A DNA stretch of 64,000 nucleotides from Branchipolynoe longqiensis. Lineage: Eukaryota > Annelida > Polychaeta > Phyllodocida > Polynoidae. The notes beneath the pieces were generated by a model. That model was not told the origin of the DNA. It saw only the letters and a program-made list of their open reading frames with translations, and searched no databases. The position numbers and the translations under genes are program-made. Where the stretch lies: the NCBI GenBank assembly GCA_030323885.1, contig JASIRB010003061.1, positions 1 through 64,000 on the forward strand. Reading direction: 5' to 3'. How positions within the stretch are numbered: the stretch's first letter is position 1; every line of letters starts with the position of its first letter. Below, in pieces: positions 9,895 to 20,607 of the stretch.

Positions 9895-10035
9895 TTCCTA
9901 AGGGTACCCTATGTGGTGGCAGTGGGTTTCCTCCAAAGAAATATGTCAGATTGACCATATGTTTGACGTGCAATCACTGATGATAAAAATCAATGTACTC
10001 TGGAGGCGTCGTTAAATAGAACAAACAAACAAAAC
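9895..10035 (+). mobile_element. Retroposon tail of a third family
   Basis: ATATGTCAGATTGACCATAT, TTTGACGTGCAATCACTGAT and GGCGTCGTTAAATAGAACA followed by an (ACAA)n tail. A second copy lies at about 56,310-56,405. Similar tails are common in marine invertebrate SINEs, especially molluscan ones, which is general knowledge not checked here. Confidence 0.5.
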
Positions 10036-10340
10036 GACTTCCAAAAGACAAGTGGATTGTACCACCCCTTCTAATTTAATCTCAATCTTGTGAAATAAAA
10101 TTTCGCTGCCATTTGTCACATATTTGGCCAAACCAAGATAAATTCCCATGAGTAGCGAACTATCCCTAACCACTAATTTAGCAGGTTTTACTTTGATGTA
10201 TATGAGGGAGGTCTGTGGATAGATCCCACTGGCATGAAAGACATATGTTCAGGTTTCCAGGGAAATGTTGGAGTGCAGGCGAACCATGGGATAGTTACCA
10301 TATGTCATGTATTCACTCAGATCTACATGACAGTGAGTGA
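10036..10340. other. No recognisable feature
   Basis: AT-rich unique-looking sequence with no supported gene. Confidence 0.5.
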
Positions 10341-10349
10341 TGCAGGTTG

Positions 10350-10700
10350 TTTGGTTGTTAGTTGTTGGAGTTTTACGTTCTTGTAACATCTAAGGTCCTA
10401 TCGAATCGGGTACCGACTTGTGACAGTGTGCATTCATGGTGACTTTATAGTGCTGCCCCAGTGGGATACCAGACCGCCAGCAACATGACCTGATATCACA
10501 CTCAGTCACATTATCCTGGCACTGACCCCAACCAATCCTTGCCCTATCCTGTTAATGCCGAGCACCTGGCTAGGAAGCGACAAGTATCCATTTTTAAGTC
10601 ATCGGTTTGACTCAACCAGGGTTCGAACCTGTGGGTTCTAAATCCATGATCGACCAAAACGGGAGACGGCGATCGGCCATCCCGTCTGGTGTATCTCCGT
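10350..10700 (-). mobile_element. Full-length SINE, minus strand
   Basis: The complement of tail (GTTGGAGTTTTACGTTCTTG), body (ACTCAGTCACATTATCCTGG) and head with B-box (GGGTTCGAACCTGTGGGTTC) is present in order. It ends at CGGCCATCCCGTCTGG. Confidence 0.8.
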
Positions 10701-10850
10701 GTGTACTCATGGTGACTTAATAGTGCCGCCCCCTTCGGATACCGTCTCGCCGTCACCATTACTCCATCTGCCACTCAGTCATGCCATATCCTGAAACTGA
10801 GACAACCAGTCCATTCTATTATCCTAGTAATACTGAGTGGCAGACATCAG
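10701..10850 (-). mobile_element. Second minus-strand SINE body fragment
   Basis: A further, more diverged copy of the distal body (ACTCATGGTGACTTAATAGT, CCACTCAGTCATGCCATATC) directly abuts the full-length copy. Confidence 0.6.
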
Positions 10851-11937
10851 AGTAACCGCCTTTGAAACTGCTGCGTAGTTATTAATTATGTTTGTACTGT
10901 GTTTGAAGTGTTACTAATACACTGAAGGTTTCCCCTCTCACGTGACAGTCGCTCCTCAACGATGCGCGAAAAGGAAGAAGGCAAGGCGGTGGTGGAAAAA
11001 AAGAGGCGTTTATTGGGACGCCTCTGGCAACAGAGAGTAACAGGGCAACAGTGAGGAGGCTCATGAGGAGCAACAGTACAAAGGTAAAAGCAAGTAAGGC
11101 TCATGAGGAGCAACAGTCGAAAGGTAAAAAGCAAGTAAGGCTCATGAGGAGCAACAGACCAATGAATAAGCTATATCCGGGGCTCATAAGGAGCAAATGT
11201 CAGAGTGGTGATACGAGGTCATGTGAGGGGGGGGGGGGGGGGCGCCGAGGAGCCCTCCCCCAGCTGAAGGAGGAAAGAAGATAAGTAAAGAAAGTTGGGT
11301 GGGTGGGTGGAGGAAAAAGGCAGAGCGCGGAGGAGGGCTGGAAGGCGAATGACTGAGGGAGGCCGGCGGGCGGCCTTATAAGGGAGGGCAGAAGGGCGGT
11401 GGCAGGTGAGGTGCGAAAGCAGCGTCCCGGGGGAGGGGGAGGGGGAGGAAGAAAGTTGAGGGGCGGACGTCACGGGAGGTGCGAATGCTACGCGACGAAT
11501 GGGGAGGCGGGGGGAGGGTCTCTTCCTCTCCACGCATCAAGCGCAATGCTCGCATTACGACCGATGCGCGAAAAGGAAGAAGGCAAGGTGGAGGTGGGAA
11601 AAAAGAGGCGTTTATTGGGACGCCACTGGCAACAGAGGGTAACAGGGCAACAGTGAGGAGGCTCATGAGGAGCAACAGTACACAGGTAAAAGCAAGTAAG
11701 GCTCATGAGGAGCAACAGTAGAAAGGTAAAAAGCAAGTAAGGCTCATGAGGAGCAACAGAACAATGAATAAGCTATATCCGGGGCTCATAAGGAGCAAAT
11801 GTCAGAGTGGTGATATGAGGTCATGTGAGGGGGGGGGGTGCCGAGGCGCCCTCCACCAAAATGGAGGAGAGGGCTCGAGGCGCGCCCGAGGCGGGGGCAC
11901 GGAGTTGAAGGTCTGGGTGTGATGATGTGTCCGGGGC

Positions 11938-12322
11938 CTACGTGGACGGGGAGCAGGTGGCCAAAAAGGGGAGGCCCGCTCCTGGGGGCTGCGGTGAGGA
12001 GGTCCGGCGAGGGTTGAGCAGGGGGGCAGCGAAGTCCTCAGGGCTGGGCGGGGTGGAGGTCGGGGTCGGGTCGGGCGGGTTGATGAAGACGGTGTCGTGA
12101 TGGTCGGCGGCTGCGGTGTCTGGGGAGGGTTCCTCGTGAGGCTGGGCTGTGTCTGGGGCGTGAGGTGCGAGGTGATGGTCCCCGGCTCTGTCTGGGCGGC
12201 GTTTCGATCGGTGGTCGCTGTGGCGTTGTCGGTGGGGGTCACGGGGTTGTCGGCAGTGGTGTGGGTGAGGCGCCGGGGAGGGCCCACCGGGCCGGCCGGG
12301 GGGGGAGGGGGGGGGCGGCGGA
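11938..12322 (-). pseudogene. Proline/threonine-rich downstream frame of N2, possible start of a lost pol
   Basis: Immediately after the gag-like stop, a second frame is similar between N1 (about 5,650-5,990) and N2. Shared pieces are LTHT.ADNPVT.TDN, TDRN.AQTEPGTITSH, and FINPP.PTPT.TPPSPEDF followed by A.PLL.PRRTSS. In N1 these lie in one frame; in N2 they are split between frames, consistent with indels in C/G runs. After PRRTSS the similarity to anything recognisable stops and the B repeat follows. My inference is that it is the N-terminal remnant of a pol frame whose enzymatic part was deleted. Confidence 0.4.
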
Positions 12323-13489
12323 TCAAAAATCCACCGAGGCGGCCGGGGTCTGGCGCTCACGGGCTTGCTTGGTGAGGCAGCCGGCCTCGCTGTGCATCGT
12401 CAGTATGCGCCGCACGTTGGTGCAGTAGGTGCATACGTGCCGGTGCCTGTCCCCCACGTCGCCGTGGGCCTCCCCGACGGAGGCCCGATCGCACGAGGCA
12501 GGCTCGCGGTTCCAGGCGGGGCAGGGGGCCCCGTGAGTCTGCCTGTCGTAGGCGATGCGGGTGTCGACTTGGGCCCAGGGCAGGTGTGCGCCTCGGGGAC
12601 AATCCTCGCCTCGGGGAGCTGGTGCTGCCGGGGCGGCTTGGGTGAGGGCGGCGGGCGTGGTGAGGGAGTCCATCCTCAGCATGTTGAGGGCAACTGGATC
12701 GTGCCATCCGTGGGGGAGCCTCCCGTCCGCTATCCAGGTGAAGATGGACTCGGAATAACGGCGGACGGTAGGCCACGGATGCACGAGGTTGTCCCTCATC
12801 ACGGTGAGATGGTGGTGGTGGAGGCCCTGGACGGAGTGGGCGGGGAAGGCTGGATGGCTGGCCAGGGTGAGGAGGGCGAGGTTGTACTCGTCCTTGGTAG
12901 CCTCGCCCCTCTTCACCGGCTTCCGTTCAGGACCCCTCTCCACTAGGTCCGAGGGGAAGATGTAATCCGTAGGAATGCCTTGGCGCCTGACGGTGCATTG
13001 CGCCTCGGCGGAAGCCAGGATCTCGCGAACGGCGTCGGCCGCGGATGCTGGGGTGTGCTGCTTGACCACGTCCTGGAGGTATGCGGGGGGCGGAGCGGGC
13101 CCGGCTTGGGCGGTGAGGCGGCTGTACCGTTGGTAGTGGGGGTGGGCTGCCCCGGGCAGTGTCGCTTGAGGTGGCGGCGGGGGCCGGGCCCCGGCGGTGG
13201 CGCGCGCCCGAGGCGCTGGGGCGGGCGGCATGATGTAGGCGCCCTCAAGTTGCTCCGGTGCTCCTCGGGCTCCCCCCGACTCGAGGGCGTCCATGCGCGT
13301 AGTCAGGCGGTGCAGGGCCTCGAGGATCGCGGCCGTCTCGGTGCCCGAGGGCCGGTCCGAGGGCGCCGAGGGGGACGCCGGGGCCGAAGGTGGTGAGGCG
13401 CCTCCCGGCGAGCCCGAGGAGGGTACCGGCGTGGCCAGGACGGTCGCCCGGAAGCTCTTGCGGCCCCTTCCCTTTCCGTGTCTGGGCAT
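12323..13489 (-). CDS. gag: Gag-like protein of element N2
   Basis: This is an intact 388-residue frame. I chose the ATG at 13,489 (product starting MPRHGKGRGRK) because the N1 relative starts at the equivalent place; an upstream ATG at 13,549 would add 20 residues that are not shared. The N-terminus is basic and a helix (ILEALHRLTTRMDALES) suggests oligomerisation. A proline-rich linker leads to a conserved core with TPASAADAVREILASAEA, FPSDLVERGPERK, KDEY..AL..LASHPAFP and PWPTVRRYSES.F.WIADGRL. The C-terminus holds a Cys/His cluster, C-P-x-W-N-x4-C, then H-V-C-x2-C and H-S-x3-C, like the zinc-binding tails of DIRS/Ngaro gag proteins. The assignment to gag is by architecture and context; no search was done. 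Alternative: an unrelated transposon ORF1. Confidence 0.65.
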   Translation of the reverse strand: MPRHGKGRGRKSFRATVLATPVPSSGSPGGASPPSAPASPSAPSDRPSGTETAAILEALHRLTTRMDALESGGARGAPEQLEGAYIMPPAPAPRARATAGARPPPPPQATLPGAAHPHYQRYSRLTAQAGPAPPPAYLQDVVKQHTPASAADAVREILASAEAQCTVRRQGIPTDYIFPSDLVERGPERKPVKRGEATKDEYNLALLTLASHPAFPAHSVQGLHHHHLTVMRDNLVHPWPTVRRYSESIFTWIADGRLPHGWHDPVALNMLRMDSLTTPAALTQAAPAAPAPRGEDCPRGAHLPWAQVDTRIAYDRQTHGAPCPAWNREPASCDRASVGEAHGDVGDRHRHVCTYCTNVRRILTMHSEAGCLTKQARERQTPAASVDF

Positions 13490-13605
13490 GCTGGAGGGAT
13501 CCGAGGGGATGCAGCGGTCCGAGGTGAAGCAGCGTCGTTGGAGACCCAAAGGAAAAAGGCAGAGCGCGGAGGAGGGCTGGAAGGCGAATGACTGAGGGAG
13601 GCCGG

Positions 13606-13626
13606 CGGGCGGCCTTATAAGGGAGG
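13606..13626 (-). promoter_or_regulatory. TATA-like promoter in the A1 repeat of N2
   Basis: Minus-strand CCTTATAAGGCC lies about 130 bp upstream of the chosen gag start. The same box is at 11,370-11,382 (A2), 7,291-7,303 (N1) and, as GGTTATAAGGG, near 39,283-39,293 (N3). Confidence 0.5.
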
Positions 13627-13834
13627 GCAGGAGGGCGGTGGCAGGTGAGGTGCCAAAGCAGCGGCCCGGGGGAGGGGGAGGAAGAAAGCTGAGGGGCGGA
13701 CGTAGCGCGAGGTGCGAATGCTGCGCGACGACCGGGGAGGCGGGGGGAGGGTCTCTTCCTCTCCACGCATCAAGCGCAATGCTCGCATTACGACCGATGA
13801 CGCTGTAAGTTATACACAGCGGTGGAAATCCAAA

Positions 13835-13940
13835 TTTGCCGAGCTGGGGGCACGGGGAATCGAACCACCGACCCTCAGATTAGGAGTCTGACCTAGATAA
13901 AAGTCAGACACTCTAACCACTCCGCCGCAGAGAACGTGGA
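13835..13940 (-). mobile_element. tRNA-like sequence (SINE head or tRNA pseudogene)
   Basis: On the minus strand, GCGGCGGAGTGGTTAGAGTG (A-box region) and GGTCGGTGGTTCGATTCCCC (B-box region) are well spaced with an acceptor-like end. The anticodon-arm region is too long for a standard tRNA (TGACTTTTATCTAGGTCAGA). I would not call it a functional tRNA. Confidence 0.45.
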
Positions 13941-14355
13941 GAATTTTATCAGAAAAACCAGAACCAATTAAGTAGCCAGCCCTAAGAGTGCACTTATTAA
14001 TCACTAAGTGCAGATTCATTAATCAAAACAATTATTTAATCAAATTTATTGCATGAACCAATTCATTTTTATATTGTGATCCCCTAAGTATACAAATACA
14101 CTGCACAAACAATTTGCATATGATCATTATGTTGTCCCAATTTTGAGTTGAGGATGTAACGCAATAGAAGGGGACACCAAAAATAATATGGAACTTCAAC
14201 TTCAATTTCTTTTCATAAAGCTTTGTAGACAAATTATATTACTAGCCATGGTATTAGAAAATAGCGTTACACATGCAACATTAGAAACTGTTTTTTTACT
14301 GAAGCTCTGGTATTTCCAGGATAACATATTTCCTAATTTAACAAACACATTTTAC
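13941..14355. other. No recognisable feature
   Basis: AT-rich sequence with only short spurious frames. Confidence 0.5.
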
Positions 14356-14735
14356 TAAGTTGCGTTGATTGTTTGGCCCTGCGCCAACGGTTCTACACTG
14401 CAGACAGTATGCATGACCTTTTTACTAAGGTAAAACAAGAAAACATTTTAGCCTTTTTGAGGGCAGCTGGACTGTACCACCTTATATAGTTCACTAAATG
14501 GATTCTATCAATTATTAATAAAACTTTTCTTTTTCTATGGGAATTTGTTTCCCTTGACCACAAATATATGATTGTGAGCTTTCTAATTTAATTAGTGTCT
14601 ATTGGCACATAACTGATTGTCTGCTTTTACATGTAAAAGCGATGGTTTGACCCAAAAACAAACATTTCTCGCCGTGAATATGGCCTATGCTGCCGACACG
14701 GCGTAAAGCAACCACCAATCAATCAATCAATCCTA
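14356..14735 (+). mobile_element. 3' UTR and tail of an I-group LINE
   Basis: This matches, in opposite orientation, the 3' end of the LINE at 26,170-26,460: the paired segments around CTGCAGACAGTATGCATGAC, TTTTACTAAGGTAAAACAAG and GGCGTAAAGCAACCACC. It ends in a simple (CAAT)n tail. It is 5'-truncated, with no coding part. Confidence 0.7.
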
Positions 14736-15757
14736 ATTTAACTAGCATGGGACAAGCAGGGGACACAACAGTTACATCCAGAACCAGCTTAATCACCTTG
14801 GAATATTAGATTGCAAAAAATATATATGCATGCAAAATGAATATTTATTTCAAGAGTCTTCTTTTATTATTTCATTGACTAACAGGTAATATTATATGCA
14901 TGCTCCTCCCCCGTCTTGATATGATTTTAGATGTTGCCAGGACATAAACCCCAACAACCGACCAACAAACCAGGCTCATCCTACCTGGTCACACAGCAAA
15001 CTATATCAGATGCTGAGCCATCCGAACACTGTGACTGCCTTGCCGTGTGGGAGGGGTATGTGTCCGTAAGTAGCCATATGTGCGCCATGTAGGCATATGT
15101 GCGCCATGTATGTGTCCATGTAGGCCTATGTGCGCCATGTATGTGTCCATGTAGGCCTATGTGCACCATGGAGGTGTGCCAGGTATGTGTGCGCCATGGA
15201 GGTGTGCCGTGGGGGTGCACCCATATGTATGTTCGCAGAGGAAGTGCTCCACTTGCTCCGTCCGGTCAGACACACCAGGGCCATGTGTGAACTGGGACCA
15301 CCTAGACCTGATGTCTTTGGTGATATAGACAAACGCATGAGTGTATGTGTGCTGCCTGTATGCCAAATCTGCTTTGTTGCAAATTCCAGCCCTTTACTTT
15401 GGAAGCAGAAGTGATGGAAATGTCTTATGTAAATCAACAGAATTACCTGTTCCTGTCATCTTTATTTTACCTGTGTTTCATTGAAATTTCACTTGATGTT
15501 TTGTTGATATCATTTATTAACCAACATGCACTGATTTACATGGTATTTTAACTTAGGCCTACATATTAACTTACAGATGCCCTTCTGGCAGATCTAGGCC
15601 CTATTGGGCCTCTAATGCCAGCTTCTTAAAGATAGGATGAAGTCATTCGCTGTAGGATTAAGTGCATTCTAATGTAAGTTAGTTATCCAGCACCCTATAG
15701 GTCTACATTTTTGTGAGATAGAATAAATACATGTAGTAGGCCTATTGCTAATTAACG
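14736..15757 (+). repeat. Duplicated ~1 kb segment, copy 1 (empty site)
   Basis: The segment from CTAATTTAACTAGCATGGGA to CCTATTGCTAATT is repeated in the same orientation at 22,117-23,388. It contains a SINE tail (14,905-14,970), a 30-40-bp minisatellite (15,064-15,235) and non-coding AT-rich DNA. Both copies could be a non-autonomous transposon, possibly Helitron-like, which is inference. Confidence 0.7.
15064..15235 (+). repeat. Minisatellite within the duplicated segment
   Basis: Imperfect repeats of ATGTAGGCCTATGTGCGCCA plus TGTATGTGTCC, about 30-38 bp per unit. The homologous array at 22,441-22,650 has a different unit order and number. Short open frames here are repeat artefacts. Confidence 0.75.
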
Positions 15758-16520
15758 GCTCTTCTCAGCTCAGCTTGCAATGTTTTAAAAACATAGCTGT
15801 TATTCAAAAGCACAGATAGGCCTGCTACAACTATGGGGTGAATCTTTTATCTAATAGGGTAAATCTGAATATATCATTTGTCATTATCACCTGATTGTTA
15901 AATTGTTAGCATTAAGTTATTTACACAAATATTTTCGACTTGATGTAACTTTTTTGTTTAAAGCATGCATAGTACAGCTAGGTCTTATCTGGATTGCTAC
16001 ACTATTAATTTTGACAGTTGTTGCAGTCTAATGGCTTTTCAATTTCTGTCATTTTACACAGGGACTTAATCTATAGCATATATAAATAGTGGGTATGATT
16101 GGTATACTTTATGTAGTTCAAATTGCACAATCAGAAATTGGCTGGAATCAAGTTAAAACAAACAAACAAGATGTAGATGATCATTCTATTAATTAAATAG
16201 ATTATTTTATTATAGGCACTGTGCTAGGATTTCACAGGACATACATGGTAGTGATTCAGTGAGTACATCAGTATTTGGTGACATGATTATGTAACATCTA
16301 GTGACATTGTTATTCATATGCTGACATGGAATCACCCTGAACACAGATAACACTTAGTTTTTTTATGGCATGCCTAACTGAACAGGCTGACATATGCAAT
16401 TTGAGGAATACTGAAATATCATTCATTATACATAGACCTTTCTCTTCTTTAAATATTAACAAAATGGGAAAATTTATGAAAAATAATAAAACAAAGTAGG
16501 GCCTACCACTAAAAAGAAAT
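15758..16520. other. No recognisable feature
   Basis: AT-rich non-coding DNA. Confidence 0.5.
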
Positions 16521-16524
16521 CTAA

Positions 16525-16985
16525 AAACAAAGCTAAAAACTGACCTAAAAATATCTGTGCAAATTAGGCTAGGAAACCCCCACTTAGCTGCACTGCAAAG
16601 GGGCATGTGATATGTCACGGCCCACCAGTGGGACGCCCAATGGAAGGTAACCATGCCAAGAGTAGCCAGATTACTCAGCACACAGCTACGTACAAGCCTA
16701 TGATATGTAAATAGGAGTAGACTAGTCTAGTAATAAGAGTAGAACAAAATAAAATACATATATGCCAAGAAAATCCAAAAAAACTAACATAGGCTACTAA
16801 CCATACCAACCAATTATCTATCTGCTACTGAAATGCAGGCAATCAAATAACTTATCAGCAGCTACTGTGTGGTAAGATAACACCAACACTACAACTGGCC
16901 AGCATTGAAAACAAGCCTGGGTACCCAGGCTTATATGCTATGGACAGTATAAATACAGCCTCAATTTTTAAAAAAAGAAGAAAAA
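16525..16985 (+). mobile_element. 3' end of a non-LTR retrotransposon (same family as 42 kb)
   Basis: It is the reverse complement of 41,965-42,500: AAATATCTGTGCAAA, TATGTCACGGCCCACCAGTG, GCCTGGGTACCCAGGCTTAT and ACAGCCTCAATTTTTAAAAA. It ends in an A-rich tail. Only the last few codons and 3' UTR remain. Confidence 0.75.
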
Positions 16986-17440
16986 CACCAATTTTGTATT
17001 AGTCTTTTATTGGAAATATGAAATGATAAGAATCGGAAAACTTGCCCCAGATAATTGTTAACATGTATAGTCTAAGAAAAACAATTCCATAAATTTTAGT
17101 AATATTGTACTTATCCAAGGTGTTCTCTTTATCTTAGCTCAAATAGTATGATATTTTTAGTATTGGTGTTAGTTCCTTGTCAATAACTAATAATTCTGAA
17201 TGTGAACAGCATGGGTCATTTTGGTATTGTTTAGAATTACAAAAAATAGCCAACACATCTCACCACCTAGTGTAATTCTTTGGTTCAATCAAATGAAAGC
17301 CTATGTTTTGAATGTGATCTTAGTTAATTCATCTGAGGAGAAAGTGTGTGTCAGGTGAACTATGCACCTATGTCATATGACGTCAGCATGGGTACTTAGG
17401 TCAGTACTCGTGCTGTTTGGTTGCAGGATGACACACCGTC
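16986..17440. other. No recognisable feature
   Basis: AT-rich sequence, no gene supported. Confidence 0.5.
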
Positions 17441-17444
17441 ACAC

Positions 17445-17860
17445 TGCAAACTCAATGGCTATGAGCAATCTTCATACAGAAAAAGTGAAATATCTGTGAA
17501 ACCACACCACCTAGTCACAAACCGCTTGTAACACATATAGAAAACATATTCAACGAATAGATTATATTAAATTTATATGGTTAGGGTTCTGCATTTCTAT
17601 TAATTTTGAATAAAATAGACGTTTTGCACTTCGCGTACGGCAAACTCAATGCATTGTCAATGGCGGTGAGCAATCTTCATACAGAAAAAGTGAAATATCT
17701 CTAAAACCACACCACCTAGACACAAACCGCTTGGAACACATACAGAAAACATGTTCACCGAATAGATTATATTAAATTTATATGGTTGGGGTTCTGCATT
17801 TCTATTGATTTTGAAGAAAATAAACGTTTTGCACTGCGCATACCGGCAAACTCAGTGGCA
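17445..17860 (+). repeat. Tandem duplication, about 205-bp unit
   Basis: The block containing GAGCAATCTTCATACAGAAA, ACCACACCACCTAG and GTTCTGCATTTCTATT occurs twice (GAGCAATC at 17,463 and 17,668), with a third partial start at 17,828. The junction phrase (GACGTTTTGCAC...CGGCAAA) reappears alone at about 21,855. Confidence 0.8.
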
Positions 17861-18430
17861 GTGTGCGTTCATTCTGCAGCCAAGCTGTGCGCGCATACAC
17901 AATGTTTACAAACATTGAAAGGGGTCTAAATGGTCTCATTGATGATTAATGATGAATCGTCTGTTGTTCTTGGTCCACCTGCCATCCCAGTACTTGTATG
18001 TAGCTGCCACAAAGTGGGAATTCGGCCTAAAATTTAAAGAAAGATTCTGTCAAATACAATAAACTGATAATATACTAAACATTTGGAATAAGTACCCGGT
18101 ATATAAGTATATAAGGTGATAAACTAACTGATTTAAGCTGCGAACACACCGGACACAGATGTCAGATGACATATACAATAGCCCAGGCTCTTCGCACAGT
18201 GGTTGTGCGGCTAATTGATGAATAGATATTCACATGGCAGCCGTGGAGATTTATGTAGGATACAGGGAGTAGGTACAGATACAAGCTTGCAACTGCTTTG
18301 TGACCAAAAAACACAAACCACATCAGTCACCAACCTCGATGAGACCAAAGCAACAATTTGCAGGGGGAAAAAAGGGTTGGAACCGGTTTGTGATTTGTTT
18401 GGTGATTGGTCTGCAATCAGATGGCGATTG
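17861..18430. other. No recognisable feature
   Basis: Mostly unique non-coding sequence; small open frames lack support. Confidence 0.45.
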
Positions 18431-18520
18431 GTCAGGAAATGATTTGGAGAGGGAAAGAGAGGGGAAGAGAGAGGGAGAGAGGGAGGGAAGAGAGGCAAAG
18501 AGAAAGGGAAAGAGGGGTTT
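18431..18520 (+). repeat. Short polypurine (GAGGGA)n tract
   Basis: Nearly uninterrupted purines on the plus strand, the same simple sequence as the long tracts at 19.7-21.8 kb. Confidence 0.7.
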
Positions 18521-18989
18521 ATATAGCAAAACTTGGGTCTGTCCTGATCAAGGGTCAGGTAAGGAATGGCCTAGTTTTCAAATCTACCACCAGAAGTTAA
18601 CTTTGCCCAAGGTTACAGAATGCTACACTACACAGTATCTATGGTATTCATCACTATGGAGCCCGTAGTTAGGGTTTTGAATTACGCATGTTACCGGAAA
18701 CATGAACAATTCAAAACCAGACACAAATAATCACTTTTTGAGCTAATAAATTTATTAATCAGGCGTAATAAATTTGTACAAGAGCCTTTATAGTTAGTTC
18801 TATCAGAGGATGACATATTAATTGAAGCTTCATTCATCAGTACAGATGATTCTATTAGCTTTTATCTATTCTAGGCGACCAGCTAGTACAACCCAGAAAT
18901 TAGATAGAGATCCTACTTATCATTACTTATAGCTAGTTAAGATTATATATAGTTAGTTATATATTAATGAAGATTGACAAAGTTCTTGG

Positions 18990-19386
18990 TAATTGAAGAC
19001 ATAAGACATCATCTAAAGGTTGATCACTGTCATACTGTCGAAGCACCCCAGGCACACACACTCAGACTTGCAATACATTTTTACACATTCGGGCATTTCG
19101 TGAAGATTCGGCCAGTCAGTGGGGCCCCGTTCGACAGTACGAATGCTGGGGCATCCTTATGCACCCGGAAGCTGTGTCAGTATTTATTCCATGCATGCCA
19201 AGGACAGAACGTGGAATTTGGTACCCGAGGCAGATCGATGTGGTAGATGTCCTCTGGTCTGGATGTGGTTTTGGTGCTTCTGGTTGTCACTGTCAAGTGT
19301 GTCGCATGCGCCTTGATGTCACTCCCGAGCAGCGTATGACCGCCATCCCCCAGCATCTCAGAATAAAATCAATTGGACTGTCTTAA
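18990..19386 (+). CDS. Possible terminal coding exon, unknown protein
   Basis: A frame open from upstream of 19,050 through an ATG at 19,159 ends at a TAA near 19,384, with an AATAAA at about 19,363. The product is Cys-rich at its end (CGFGASGCHCQVCRMRLDV) and has a balanced composition, unlike the repeat frames nearby. I recognise no family. No clear splice acceptor was identified. It could be the last exon of a host gene or a retroelement remnant. Confidence 0.25.
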
Positions 19387-19723
19387 CAAGCATGTACATC
19401 CTATTAACAAAGCAGCAATTAACACCAGACCATCTGTACCAATTTTCCTGAATTTTAATACAATTATTTTAATATGCTTAATCTTTCAATTTTAATGGAA
19501 ACGCTCTATTAACAGTGTTGTCTTTTCATTTAAATATACCGCTTTTTAGCACAGTCAAAGGCATCACAGTTTCCCCTTAACAATTTCACCCATGTTCTCG
19601 CTCGCTTATGTCATTTTTAATTGCTCCTTCTGTCTTTAATTTGTCATTTGAATATGCATACAACATCACCGTTGCCTACACTGAGATTGTCAACAATTTA
19701 CCTTTTGCTAATGGCGACCAATC

Positions 19724-20290
19724 GGAGGGGGGAGAGGGAGGGGAAGAGAGGTCAAGAGAGAGGGGAGAGAGGGGAGAGAGGGGAGGAGATGGGGGAGAGG
19801 AAGAGGGAAAGAGAAAGGGAGAATAGCAGTGAGAGGGAAGAGAGAGGGGAAGAGGGAAAAGAGGAAGAGAGAGGGGAAGAGAGGAGAGAGTGGGGAAAAA
19901 AAAGAGAGGGGGGAAAAGAGGGAATAGGGAAGAGAGAGGTGGAAGAGACGAGGTGGAGAGAGAGGGAAGAAGGGGAAAAGAGGGAGAAGGGGGAGAGGGG
20001 GGAGAGGGGGAAGAGAGAGGGGGAAAAGAGGGAGAAGGGAAGAGATGGGGAAGAGGGGAAGAGAGAGGGGAAGAGGGGGAGACAGGGGAGAGGGAAAGAG
20101 AGGAAGAGAGAGGGGAAGAGATGGGGGAAGAGAGGGGAAGAGAGGGGAAAAAGAGGGAGAGAGGGAGAAGAGGGAGAGAGGGGAAGATTGAGGGGGGAAA
20201 GAGGGAGAGGGGAAGAGAGAGGGGAAGAGGGAGGGGAAGAGAGGGGAGAGGGAGAGTGGAAGAGAGAGGGAAAGAAAGGGAGAGAGGAAG
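19724..20290 (+). repeat. Long polypurine tract 1
   Basis: About 570 bp of almost pure A/G, built on GAGAGGGGAAGA-like units. The long apparent proteins on both strands (Arg/Glu/Gly-rich on plus, Ser/Pro/Leu-rich on minus) are artefacts. Confidence 0.9.
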
Positions 20291-20607
20291 CAGGGATGAA
20301 AGTGGTCTCCGGGAAAAAAAGCGGAAATGCAGATATTCTCCCATAGGTTTAGCATTGTCAGGGAATCGCGGAAAAATACCGGAAGTGAGATCTCATCTAC
20401 CCTTGTTGTGATTGTATTATCGCCCAAATCTAACAGTTTCTTGCTTAGGTTTTATGTTCTAGCTACATCTAAGGTCATATAAGAATGGGATTCGAACCAC
20501 CCAACTGTTGTCATATACATCCCATCTTTTGGAATTTTGTTTGACGTTAATCGGTGAATATAAGAAATCCCGGAAATCCGCGAAACCGCGGAGGTCTTCC
20601 ATCTCTG

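Larger units (their letters stand above)
10961..13795 (-). mobile_element. GC-rich gag-only YR-type retroelement N2 with split direct repeats
   Basis: Read on the minus strand the order is A1 (13,795-13,551), internal (13,550-11,854), B1 (11,853-11,573), A2 (11,572-about 11,312), B2 (about 11,262-10,961). A1 and A2 share the promoter region with a TATA-like box (CTTATAAGGCC, near 13,613 and 11,373). B1 and B2 share an AATAAA signal and the end CGCGCATC. The junction between the units is seamless (ATTACGACC/GATGCGCG). A1-I-B1-A2-B2 is the split-direct-repeat arrangement of Ngaro/PAT-like YR retrotransposons, which is established knowledge. Only a gag-like gene is present. RT, RNase H and recombinase are missing, so it appears non-autonomous. 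GC content is far above the flanks. Confidence 0.75.

Noticed and set aside
10961..13795. Ordinary LTR retrotransposon or simple tandem duplication
   Set aside because: The short unit is not a repeat at both ends; it joins the two end domains directly, and the same order recurs at 35.3-39.4 kb, which fits split direct repeats better.
13835..13940. Functional tRNA gene on the minus strand
   Set aside because: A- and B-boxes are present, but the anticodon-arm region is overlong and does not fold as a standard tRNA; more likely a SINE head or pseudogene.
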